7,001 nucleotides of DNA. Origin: PVC group bacterium. GTDB lineage: Bacteria > Verrucomicrobiota > Kiritimatiellia > SS1-B-03-39 > PXDE01. Each line of letters begins with the position of its first letter. Within the stretch, counting starts at the first letter, position 1. A model generated the notes under the pieces. That model worked only from the letters and a program-made list of their open reading frames with translations, made no database searches and had not been told where the DNA came from. The DNA lies in the NCBI GenBank assembly GCA_003566475.1, contig PXDE01000514.1, forward strand, positions 1 to 7,001. The letters are read 5' to 3'. Made by a program: the position numbers and the translations under genes. Shown piece after piece: positions 1 to 4,834 of the stretch.

Positions 1-1169
1 AGGAAGGCGGTGACGGAGGCGACCGGACAGAACGCGCCGGCCTCCAGGTCGAAATCGCGGAACAGTCCGGAGGATTCGTCCCAGAGCCGCTCCCGGATGA
101 GCCGGTTCAGCCGGTCGCGGCGCTCGGCGTGCCCTGCGGCCCGTCCGGGGTCGCTCAGTCGGGCCAACAGGTCGTACTCGAGGGCCAGGAAGCTGGCGAA
201 GTCCACCGCCTCCATGGGGTGGGCGGCGTCGAACCGGCTGGAGTTGTCGAGCCCGCTTTCGCCGGAGCGGCAATTGGGGTTGCCCTCGATCTTCCACACC
301 GGCAGTCCGTTCCCTCCGTCCCGCCGGGTAAGATCCCAGTCCAGATAAGCCTCGATCCGGGGCAGGAGGGCGTCGCGCCATTCCGGGTCCGCGCCGGTCT
401 GCTCGCAGGCCCACACGGCCAGCGCCAGGGTGGGCGGCTGGGTGTATTCGGGGTGGCAGGTTCCATCCGGGTCCATGCGGATGGGCACCCGGCCGTCCGG
501 CCGCTGACCGTCGAACACGGCGGAGAGCAGGTCGCGGGCCAGGGGCAGGTCCACATGCCGGGCCCCGATGGCGTGGAACGCGCTGTCCCAGAGCCAGCAC
601 CCCCGATGGGGCCAGCGGTCCGGGGTGGACCACCGGTGCCGGAAGACACCTTCGGGACTGTAGACCTGGGTCTTGAGCTGGCTGAGGGCTTTGACGGCCG
701 TCGGCCGGCGGGATATCCCGAGGCGATCCGCCTTCCGCTCCACCCAGGCCCGTCGGGCCCGGATCGCGTCATCGAGGTCGGCGTCGATCCGTTCCGGCCG
801 GGCCTCCGACGCGCTGGCCACCAGGGTGCGGGCGTCCTGCCGGACCACGGCCACCGCCGGGTCGGTCGACGCCGCCTCGACCGGACCTTCGATCAGGAAA
901 TGGAACGCGTCGAGGAACGCCGCCCGGACGCGAGACCCGTCGGCAAGCTGAAGGTCCAGAACATCGCCGCCCATCTGGCCGGACACCGGCGGTTCGGGGT
1001 GGATGGCCAGACGGGCGAGGCCGGGAAGTTTCACCTCCAGCGCCGTGCCGGGGCCAAGGGTGCGCAGGCAGAGTCCGGATTCGTAGGAGGTGGGGCCGTC
1101 GAGGCCCGAGAAGGCCAGCAACTGCCCGTGGCCCCAGCGGGTGGAGGATTCGGTAGTCATGGGCGGCAT
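1..1169 (-). CDS. Clan GH-G (GH63/MGH1-like) glycoside hydrolase, N-terminal part, cut by the window edge
   Basis: Reading the minus strand from the ATG at 1169 gives about 389 residues with no stop before the window ends, so the C-terminal part is missing. An N-terminal region of about 150 residues precedes an (alpha/alpha) barrel. The barrel shows two hallmarks of GH63, mannosylglycerate-hydrolase-like and trehalase-like enzymes: CWLWDSAFHAIGAR at 191-204 and ESGLDNSSRFD at 304-314. By analogy with the family, Asp308 in SGLDN is the likely general acid; the general base should lie in the missing part. The substrate is probably a short alpha-linked glucoside such as a glycogen fragment or a glucosyl/mannosyl-glycerate osmolyte, but it cannot be read from this half. 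No signal peptide is visible, so a cytoplasmic location is inferred. An in-frame stop at 1194-1196 limits the start to the ATG at 1169 or 1160; neither has a clear Shine-Dalgarno. It is transcribed divergently from the gene at 1281. Confidence 0.85.
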   Translation of the reverse strand, partial: MPPMTTESSTRWGHGQLLAFSGLDGPTSYESGLCLRTLGPGTALEVKLPGLARLAIHPEPPVSGQMGGDVLDLQLADGSRVRAAFLDAFHFLIEGPVEAASTDPAVAVVRQDARTLVASASEARPERIDADLDDAIRARRAWVERKADRLGISRRPTAVKALSQLKTQVYSPEGVFRHRWSTPDRWPHRGCWLWDSAFHAIGARHVDLPLARDLLSAVFDGQRPDGRVPIRMDPDGTCHPEYTQPPTLALAVWACEQTGADPEWRDALLPRIEAYLDWDLTRRDGGNGLPVWKIEGNPNCRSGESGLDNSSRFDAAHPMEAVDFASFLALEYDLLARLSDPGRAAGHAERRDRLNRLIRERLWDESSGLFRDFDLEAGAFCPVASVTAF

Positions 1170-1280
1170 GGTTGGGCCATGGGTGCGGGCGGGTCAAGGA
1201 TGGCCTGGCGGCGAAGCCAACGGATTTTCGTGTTCTCACCGGGCCTCCGGTCGTGATAGGAGAGTTGGCGCGGGAATGCC

Positions 1281-1574
1281 ATGACCCAGACCGACGATCC
1301 ACAACCTCCGCAATCGCTCGCCCGGCTGCTGGCGCTCCCGGCCGCGTTCGTCATTCTGGTGAGCTCGCTGTGGACGATCCTGTTTCTGCTGGTGCTGGAG
1401 CGTACCACCGTCGGGCTGATCCTTTCGGCCTGGGTGGCCGGCGCCGCGTTCGCGGTGGTGCTGCTCCTGCTCTATGCCTGCATGAGGCTCCTCACCCGGA
1501 TCGCCATCCGTCTGGAGAGCATTGCGGATGCGCTGGACCGGCCCTCCCCCTCGGAGAAGCCGTCTTCTCGTTGA
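1281..1574 (+). CDS. Small two-helix membrane protein of unknown function
   Basis: 97 residues. A polar Pro/Gln-rich N-terminus (1-15) is followed by two hydrophobic helices at about 16-39 and 43-68, joined by a tight ERTT turn. An amphipathic, Arg-rich tail (69-87, RLLTRIAIRLESIADALDR) probably lies on or near the cytoplasmic face. An in-frame TAG at 1257-1259 leaves the ATG at 1281 as the only reasonable start. The nearest purine-rich stretch (TAGGAGAG, 1257-1264) is too far upstream for a normal Shine-Dalgarno. Clean third-position GC bias and two well-formed helices argue that it is real. I do not recognise the family. It is divergent from the glycosidase, with 111 bases between starts, and is followed by a long non-coding stretch, so it is probably monocistronic. 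It could be a small accessory subunit or a membrane-stress peptide, but nothing here decides. Confidence 0.7.
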   Translation: MTQTDDPQPPQSLARLLALPAAFVILVSSLWTILFLLVLERTTVGLILSAWVAGAAFAVVLLLLYACMRLLTRIAIRLESIADALDRPSPSEKPSSR

Positions 1575-1597
1575 TCCGACGTTGGCATCCGGCGGCT

Positions 1598-1697
1598 GGC
1601 AATGCTCGGAGACACGCTGAAGAATGCCGCTCTCCCTCGCAGACTCGGTCGAGCGGCCGCTACAGGGCGCTGGGTACTACCGTGGTGTCTCATTGCC
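1598..1697. repeat. Nested inverted repeat; possible structured RNA or small palindromic element
   Basis: The outer arms are GGCAATG plus AGACAC (1598-1604 and 1610-1615, split by CTCGG) against GTGTCTCATTGCC (1685-1697): 13 complementary bases with one 5-base bulge. Inside, GCCGCTC (1626-1632) pairs with GAGCGGC (1651-1657) around an 18-base loop. Two nested stems on the same axis suggest a folded transcript or a miniature palindromic element. There is no flanking direct repeat or T-run that would identify it as an insertion or a terminator. Its function is unknown. Confidence 0.45.
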
Positions 1698-1717
1698 CCC
1701 ATCCGAGCCGCGAGAAT

Positions 1718-1735
1718 CGATAGCGATAGCGAGAC
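1718..1735. repeat. Hexamer tandem array (CGATAG-type)
   Basis: Three adjacent 6-base units, CGATAG, CGATAG and a degenerate CGAGAC, directly preceded by GAAT. The pattern is confined to the non-coding gap and is visibly lower in complexity than its surroundings. It is too short to count as a microsatellite with clear slippage potential. Confidence 0.55.
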
Positions 1736-1765
1736 GCGACGGACTGGCCCCAGTTCTCACTTCGT

Positions 1766-1787
1766 AGATCGTCAATCGTCAATCTTC
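1766..1787. repeat. Heptamer tandem array (GTCAATC-type)
   Basis: About three 7-base units with core ATCGTCA: AGATCGT, CAATCGT, CAATCTT. On the other strand it reads GATTGACGATTGACGAT. It is the second of three short-period arrays in the same gap. Confidence 0.6.
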
Positions 1788-1796
1788 GGTTTCCCC

Positions 1797-1831
1797 GCAT
1801 CCCGCATCGCGGATCCCGGATCCCGAATCGC
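1797..1831. repeat. Heptamer tandem array (GNATCCC-type), five units
   Basis: Five consecutive 7-base units in perfect register: GCATCCC, GCATCGC, GGATCCC, GGATCCC, GAATCGC. All share ATC at positions 3-5 and G at position 1. The fixed register over 35 bases in a non-coding region makes chance unlikely. It lies 9 bases after the previous array, and both have period 7. Confidence 0.7.
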
Positions 1832-1931
1832 ACCAGCCGTCTCACCCCCCATCCGGCTGGCCCAGCATGCCAGCGGCCGCGACCGACCCCAGAACCCCAG
1901 ATCACCCGCTCCGTCCCGTCCCGGATGGGCA

Positions 1932-1959
1932 TTGCTTTTCGATGACCTCGCCGTAGGCT
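1932..1959 (+). promoter_or_regulatory. Candidate promoter of the lipoprotein gene at 1968, possibly leaderless
   Basis: TTGCTT (1932-1937), a 16-base spacer and TAGGCT (1954-1959). The -10 keeps the key TAnnnT pattern. It ends 8 bases before the ATG at 1968, so transcription would start at or almost at the start codon. The only Shine-Dalgarno-like match is a GGGA placed very close to the ATG. The -35 match is partial. Confidence 0.25.
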
Positions 1960-1967
1960 AGGGACCT

Positions 1968-2585
1968 ATGCGCATCCTGATTCCTTCCCTGTACATCGCC
2001 GTCCTTCTGGCCCTTCCCCTGTCCGGCTGCGCGTCGCGCTCGGTGGTGGAGTCGGAGCAGGAACGGGTGCGGGACGCGGCGCGGCGGCACGTGGAGGCCT
2101 ATCGGACCCAGGACTGGGCGCGGGTGCTGCGGCGCACCTGGCCGCCGCTGGTGGAGGAGATGGGGGGGCACCGGGAGGCCCTGGCCGCGATGGAGGCGGC
2201 GGCCAAGGAGGCGGACCGGGCCTATTCCATCGTGCAGTTCACGGTGCCGCCCATGTCCGAGTTCTACTTCGGGGACGACCGGATGTTCGCGGTGGTGCCG
2301 GTGGCCCTGCGCACCCTCCGGAACAACGTCCTGGTGGACGTGACCACCTTTCAGCTCGGCATCCTGCCCCGGGGCGAACGGACCTGGACCTTTGTGGACG
2401 GAGGCATGTTCCCGCCCGATCGGCTGGTCGAGATGTTTCCGGACCTGCCTCCGGGGGCGCGGCTGCCGAGGGTGCAGTCCCGGGTGCGGGGGCCCGCCAC
2501 CGAGGAACTGCTCAAGCAGTACCGCGAGGCGGCCGAGGAGACCCGGCGTCCGCCGCGCGCCGGACGCCCGGCCCACCGGCGCTAA
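1968..2585 (+). CDS. Predicted lipoprotein, possible NTF2-like domain
   Basis: 205 residues. The N-terminus is a lipoprotein signal peptide: MRILIPS, a hydrophobic core (8-17) and the lipobox LSGC at 18-21, so Cys21 would be lipidated after signal peptidase II cleavage. The next residues, Ala-Ser, do not include the Asp inner-membrane retention signal of the E. coli rule, so an outer-membrane location is plausible. Residues 28-65 form a charged helix with an AYRTQDWARVLRRTWPP stretch, followed by alternating strands (90-150). The pattern (helix with A-Y-x-x-x-D-W, then a curved sheet ending in TWTFVDGG) resembles NTF2-like/SnoaL-type folds, but that is inferred from pattern only. The tail (185-205) is Arg/Pro-rich and probably disordered. 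An in-frame TAG at 1959-1961 fixes the ATG at 1968 as the first start. It converges with trxA across 226 bases. Function unknown. Confidence 0.8.
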   Translation: MRILIPSLYIAVLLALPLSGCASRSVVESEQERVRDAARRHVEAYRTQDWARVLRRTWPPLVEEMGGHREALAAMEAAAKEADRAYSIVQFTVPPMSEFYFGDDRMFAVVPVALRTLRNNVLVDVTTFQLGILPRGERTWTFVDGGMFPPDRLVEMFPDLPPGARLPRVQSRVRGPATEELLKQYREAAEETRRPPRAGRPAHRR

Positions 2586-2602
2586 GCCGGAACCATGCAG
2601 CG

Positions 2603-2635
2603 GAACCGCGAATGAACGCGAATGAACGCTAATGG
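2603..2635 (+). repeat. Left arm of decamer-based inverted repeat
   Basis: The arm is GAACC followed by two exact copies of GCGAATGAAC and a partial third copy (GCTAATGG). Its first 17 bases are identical to the reverse complement of the right arm at 2719-2751, and the rest matches with a few substitutions at fixed positions. The period of 10 is close to one helical turn. I recall similar GCGAATGAAC tracts in intergenic regions of environmental bacterial genomes, but cannot verify this here. Confidence 0.75.
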
Positions 2636-2718
2636 GGACGAGGTGGAACCACACCTTGGCCGCAGGCCCCGCGCACTCACGGAATGGTGAGTTCCCTCCG
2701 GCCCCCTACGCTACCCCG

Positions 2719-2751
2719 GAATTCGCGTCCATTGGCGTTCATTCGCGGTTC
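2719..2751 (-). repeat. Right arm of decamer-based inverted repeat
   Basis: Read on the minus strand it is GAACC, GCGAATGAAC, GCCAATGGAC, GCGAATTC: the same 10-base units as the left arm, opposite in orientation, with the second and third units diverged. With the left arm it could form a long cruciform or RNA stem around an 83-base centre. Confidence 0.75.
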
Positions 2752-2811
2752 AGAATGGACTGGGGGCTGAATCGTTCCGGCTAAGGCGGCCGGGACCGCG
2801 ACCGGGGGAGG

Positions 2812-3144
2812 TCAGCCCAGGTGGGGCTGAAGCTCCTTGAGCAGCGCGTCCTTGGGCTTGGCCCCCACCATGGTGTGCACCGCCTTCCCGTCCTTGAACA
2901 GGATGAGGTTGGGGATGGAGCGCACGTCGTACTGGAGGGCGAGATCGCGCTCCTGGTCCACATCCACCTTGCCGATCTTGAGCTTGCCGCCCAGGTCGTC
3001 GGCGATCTGGTCGAGCACGGGGGCGATGGCCTTGCAGGGGCCGCACCACACCGCCCAGAAGTCCACCAGCACCGGAACCGGGGAGTTCAGGACATCCTGA
3101 TCGAAGTTGGCGGAGGTGATCTCTAGCACATGCTCGCTGGCCAT
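2812..3144 (-). CDS. trxA: Thioredoxin
   Basis: 110 residues, the normal length of a stand-alone thioredoxin. The redox site WCGPC is at 33-37 (Cys34, Cys37), preceded by VDFWA with the buried Asp28. The cis-proline is Pro78 in SIPN, where most thioredoxins have SIPT, a mild variation. The remaining fold signature is complete: the KVDVD strand (59-63) and FKDGK turn (83-87). It would be a cytoplasmic disulfide reductase recharged by thioredoxin reductase, which is not in the window. The ATG at 3144 follows a GGAG Shine-Dalgarno at 3154-3157; the space between them is A plus a run of eight C. The gene lies 114 bases downstream of the tail-anchored repeat protein on the same strand but has its own candidate promoter at 3204-3231. 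It is convergent with the lipoprotein at 1968. Confidence 0.96.
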   Translation of the reverse strand: MASEHVLEITSANFDQDVLNSPVPVLVDFWAVWCGPCKAIAPVLDQIADDLGGKLKIGKVDVDQERDLALQYDVRSIPNLILFKDGKAVHTMVGAKPKDALLKELQPHLG

Positions 3145-3153
3145 GGGGGGGGT

Positions 3154-3157
3154 CTCC
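3154..3157 (-). promoter_or_regulatory. Shine-Dalgarno of trxA next to a C8 tract
   Basis: GGAG on the minus strand, separated from the ATG by A and eight consecutive C (3145-3152). The site fixes the trxA start. The homopolymer means that length changes in the run would alter the spacing without touching the protein. Confidence 0.6.
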
Positions 3158-3203
3158 AGTTGACGGGGCGCCTGGCCCCGGGGTGCGGGTTGCCAAAGCG
3201 GCT

Positions 3204-3231
3204 ACCTTACGACGCCCCGCCGGGAAGGCAA
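3204..3231 (-). promoter_or_regulatory. Candidate trxA promoter
   Basis: On the minus strand, TTGCCT (3226-3231), a 16-base spacer and TAAGGT (3204-3209). The -35 matches 4 of 6 consensus positions and the -10 keeps TAnnnT. A start near 3197 would give a leader of about 50 bases. It lies in the gap after the upstream gene's stop, so trxA can be expressed alone. Confidence 0.35.
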
Positions 3232-3258
3232 GGACGGCGGGCGCCGGATCCGGGACGC

Positions 3259-4257
3259 CTAGAACAGGCTGGGCACCGGAAGGTCCGGCAGGTAGCTCTG
3301 GTAGAGGAGCGCGTAGACCAGGACCAGACTGGCCACCATGGCCAGGAAGGCCATCACCGCGTATCCGGCCCCGGGGGCCTCGGCCCCGACCATGGCGGCG
3401 GCCGGAACGCCGGCCGGCGAGACGGTGGGGGCGGCGGTCCCGGAGGGTCGGGCCACGGAGATCTGCTGGCCTCGGGCGGCCGCGCTCTCCGGCCGCCGGA
3501 TCCGGATGGTCTTGGGCCGGGTGACCGGACGCGCTCCGCCCCCGGTATCGGGGAGGTCGAGCTTGGAGGTGGCGCCCTTCTTGTCCTCCCCGGACGGGGC
3601 CGAAGGCATCTTCTTGAGCACCCGGGTGGGGGCGGCGGTCACCGGCGCCCGCTTGAGCTTCACGGTGCGGGGCCGGGTCGGGGTGGACTCGGTGTCCGGC
3701 GCGTCGATCCGCGCGGTTTCCGCCTTGGGGGCCTCGGTGCCGCCCTTCTTGGCGTCGTCGTCCAGATCCACGGCCATGGTGGCCCCCATCATGCCGGCGG
3801 CGATCCGGGAGGTGTCGCCGGGCTTGCCCAGCTCGTCGGTCTCGATCCGGGAGGTCTCGGACGGCTTGGTGTCGTCGTCGAGCGCCACCGCCATGGTGGC
3901 GGCCATGGCCGCCTCGAGGTCGTCGCCGAGGTCGGCGGTCTCCTCGCCGGCCATCTCCCCGGTCTCGATCCGGCCGGTGACGTCACCGGTATCCACGTCA
4001 CCCGTCTCCACGCGCCCGGTCATCTCCCCGGTCTCCACACCGGCCGTCTCGATGCGGCCGGTGGCGTCGCCGGTCTCCACGCCCGCCGTCTCCTCCCCCC
4101 CCGCGACCGGCGTCGTCTTCTCTGGCGCGGCCTCGGCCTCCAGGCGCCCGGTCTCCTCCAGATTCACATCCATGGTCTCGGAGAGATTCTCGTCCTCCGG
4201 ACCGATCCGGTCGGTGCGTTCAGGTTCTTGGTCGCTCTGCTTCTTTTCGTCCGCCAT
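3259..4257 (-). CDS. Tail-anchored, low-complexity protein with repeated T-x-[R/K]-[I/L/V] motifs
   Basis: 332 residues; I do not recognise a named family. Residues 1-190 are acidic and probably disordered, 190-260 are basic (RPRTVKLKR, RPKTIRIRRPE), 260-295 are Ala/Pro-rich, and a single membrane helix lies at about 298-319 with a 13-residue end. This suggests a protein with its N-terminus in the cytoplasm and its C-terminus anchored. The motif T-x-[R/K]-[I/L/V] recurs about ten times (36, 66, 80, 94, 135, 149, 181, 198, 230, 250). A second motif, TMxVxL followed by acidic residues, occurs at 29-35, 121-129 and 160-168. Residues 58-99 are three tandem 14-residue copies. The start is the ATG at 4257, supported by GGGAG at 4265-4269 with 7-base spacing. 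The frame stays open to an ATG at 4395, but that part lies inside the divergent lipoprotein gene and upstream of the likely promoter. It could be a scaffold or envelope-linked adaptor. Confidence 0.8.
   Translation of the reverse strand: MADEKKQSDQEPERTDRIGPEDENLSETMDVNLEETGRLEAEAAPEKTTPVAGGEETAGVETGDATGRIETAGVETGEMTGRVETGDVDTGDVTGRIETGEMAGEETADLGDDLEAAMAATMAVALDDDTKPSETSRIETDELGKPGDTSRIAAGMMGATMAVDLDDDAKKGGTEAPKAETARIDAPDTESTPTRPRTVKLKRAPVTAAPTRVLKKMPSAPSGEDKKGATSKLDLPDTGGGARPVTRPKTIRIRRPESAAARGQQISVARPSGTAAPTVSPAGVPAAAMVGAEAPGAGYAVMAFLAMVASLVLVYALLYQSYLPDLPVPSLF
3961..4086 (-). repeat. Three tandem 42-bp coding repeats (14 residues each)
   Basis: Within the tail-anchored protein, residues 58-71, 72-85 and 86-99 read AGVETGDATGRIET, AGVETGEMTGRVET and GDVDTGDVTGRIET. 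A degenerate fourth copy (GEMAGEET) follows at 100-107. The DNA copies differ at many third positions, so the duplication is not recent, yet the T-G-R-[IV]-E-T core is kept. That points to selection on the peptide motif. Confidence 0.8.
3974..3989. repeat. Perfect 16-base palindrome inside the coding repeats
   Basis: CCGGTGACGTCACCGG is identical on both strands. It encodes part of a TGDVTGR repeat unit. It may be only a by-product of the Thr/Gly/Asp codon choice, but its centre GTGACGTCAC has the form of a dimeric regulator site. Confidence 0.6.
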
Positions 4258-4264
4258 TGCCAGA

Positions 4265-4269
4265 CTCCC
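4265..4269 (-). promoter_or_regulatory. Shine-Dalgarno that sets the start of the tail-anchored protein
   Basis: GGGAG on the minus strand, 7 bases before the ATG at 4257. The in-frame ATGs further upstream (4287, 4395) have no comparable site, so the protein begins MADEKK. Confidence 0.6.
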
Positions 4270-4287
4270 GGTGATGAAGTACTCCAT

Positions 4288-4316
4288 TACGTACCCGATG
4301 AACCCGTTCCGGTCAA
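4288..4316 (-). promoter_or_regulatory. Candidate promoter of the tail-anchored protein gene
   Basis: On the minus strand, TTGACC (4311-4316, 5 of 6), a 17-base spacer and TACGTA (4288-4293, weak but beginning TA). A start near 4281 gives a leader of about 24 bases containing the Shine-Dalgarno at 4265-4269. The -35 overlaps the probable start codon of the divergent lipoprotein at 4316. Confidence 0.35.
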
Positions 4317-4834
4317 TGCGCCTTCCAAATCGTTTCCACAGCCGCCCTCTGGCCGGCCTGCTTCTCCTGCTGGCCACGGCCTGCTCGCCGCTCACCGAGC
4401 AGGAGCAGGCCTACTACGAGGAACGCCGCCGGGAGCGCGAGGAGGAGCGGGAACAGGCCCGCATCCTTACCGACAGCGGGACCGTGAACGAGGCGGTGGA
4501 ACTGGTGAAGGAGGCCACCGACCCCGAGACCTTCGTGACCTGGGAGGAATGGCTGGCCACCCAGCTCGCCCAGGAGTCGGGGCGGGTGATGTTCGGACGA
4601 TGGCGGGTGGTGTCCCGGGGCCGGGGCCGGGTCCAGGTCCGTTACGAGTACACCGTGATGGGCGAGGACTACGAGATGGCCCGCAAGGGCTGGGGCTGGG
4701 AGGCCAACCCCCCGCTCCGCCAGGTGGCCACTCCCCGGCCCCTGCTCGACGATGAGCTCGGCGTGCGCACCGGCGGCGAGGGCGGGACGGCCATCACCCG
4801 GCGGGCGCTCCTGGATGACTTCAGCCTCGAGTGA
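4316..4834 (+). CDS. Predicted lipoprotein, first gene of the mutY-rsmI run
   Basis: 172 residues from the ATG at 4316. The N-terminus is a signal peptide: Arg-rich (MRLPNRFHSR), a Leu-run core (14-19) and the end LATAC, making Cys23 the lipidation site. Ala at the -3 position is less usual than Leu, so the lipobox is acceptable rather than ideal. Residues 27-50 are very charged and helical (EQEQAYYEERRREREEER), perhaps a short coiled coil. A mixed alpha/beta domain follows, with strands at 91-115 and a Trp-rich stretch (KGWGWEANPPL, 124-134). In-frame ATGs at 4274 and 4298 are alternatives, none with a clear Shine-Dalgarno; 4316 puts the signal peptide at a normal length. The family is unknown to me. 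Its end overlaps mutY by 20 bases, which suggests co-translation. It diverges from the tail-anchored protein with only 58 bases between start codons. Confidence 0.75.
   Translation: MRLPNRFHSRPLAGLLLLLATACSPLTEQEQAYYEERRREREEEREQARILTDSGTVNEAVELVKEATDPETFVTWEEWLATQLAQESGRVMFGRWRVVSRGRGRVQVRYEYTVMGEDYEMARKGWGWEANPPLRQVATPRPLLDDELGVRTGGEGGTAITRRALLDDFSLE

Larger units (their letters stand above)
1575..1967. other. 393-base non-coding region with nested inverted repeat and three simple tandem arrays
   Basis: No convincing gene lies here on either strand. The first part (1598-1697) holds two nested inverted repeats. The middle (1718-1831) holds three short tandem arrays of period 6, 7 and 7. A 6-bp stem (1856-1861 with 1869-1874, 7-base loop) follows. 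The last 40 bases carry a possible promoter for the lipoprotein at 1968. The short frames that cross the region translate the repeats into peptides such as RYRYRF, which is typical of spurious ORFs. I see no T-tailed terminator for the upstream gene. Confidence 0.7.
2586..2811. other. Convergent intergenic region carrying a decamer-based inverted repeat
   Basis: The region separates the 3' ends of the lipoprotein gene and trxA. Two repeat arms (2603-2635 and 2719-2751) flank an 83-base centre. The centre contains a 6-bp stem (ACTCAC 2675-2680 with GTGAGT 2687-2692). No gene and no T-tailed terminator were found. Both converging transcripts must end in or near here, so the inverted repeat may serve both. 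Confidence 0.65.

Noticed and set aside
155..772. Minus-strand frame of 205 residues
   Set aside because: It is another frame of the glycosidase gene; the motif-bearing frame runs through the same region from 1169.
129..1256. Long plus-strand open frame of 375 residues, Gly/Pro/Arg-rich
   Set aside because: It is antisense to the glycosidase, whose minus-strand frame has clear family motifs; composition is typical of a shadow frame in GC-rich DNA.
1656..1670. 15 bases GCCGCTACAGGGCGC, which I recall from the f1-phage origin region of cloning vectors
   Set aside because: The match does not extend on either side and lies in ordinary chromosomal context; coincidence is more likely than vector contamination.
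1718..1831. CRISPR array
   Set aside because: Units of 6-7 bases with no spacers, and no cas genes in the window.
1690..1932. Minus-strand frame of 80 residues containing RYRYRF and LTIDDL
   Set aside because: It translates the hexamer and heptamer arrays; no start context and no gene-like codon bias.
2813..2829. Small stem CAGCCC/GGGCTG at the trxA stop codon as a terminator
   Set aside because: Only 6 bp and no T-run on the transcript side.
3338..4315. Upstream Ser/Val-rich extension of the lipoprotein frame
   Set aside because: It is the antisense reading of the Thr/Arg-motif protein; the signal peptide places the true N-terminus near 4316.
3130..4755. Plus-strand Gly-rich open frame of 541 residues
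   Set aside because: Antisense to the tail-anchored protein and out of frame with the lipoprotein; no domains, only Gly/Arg/Pro runs.
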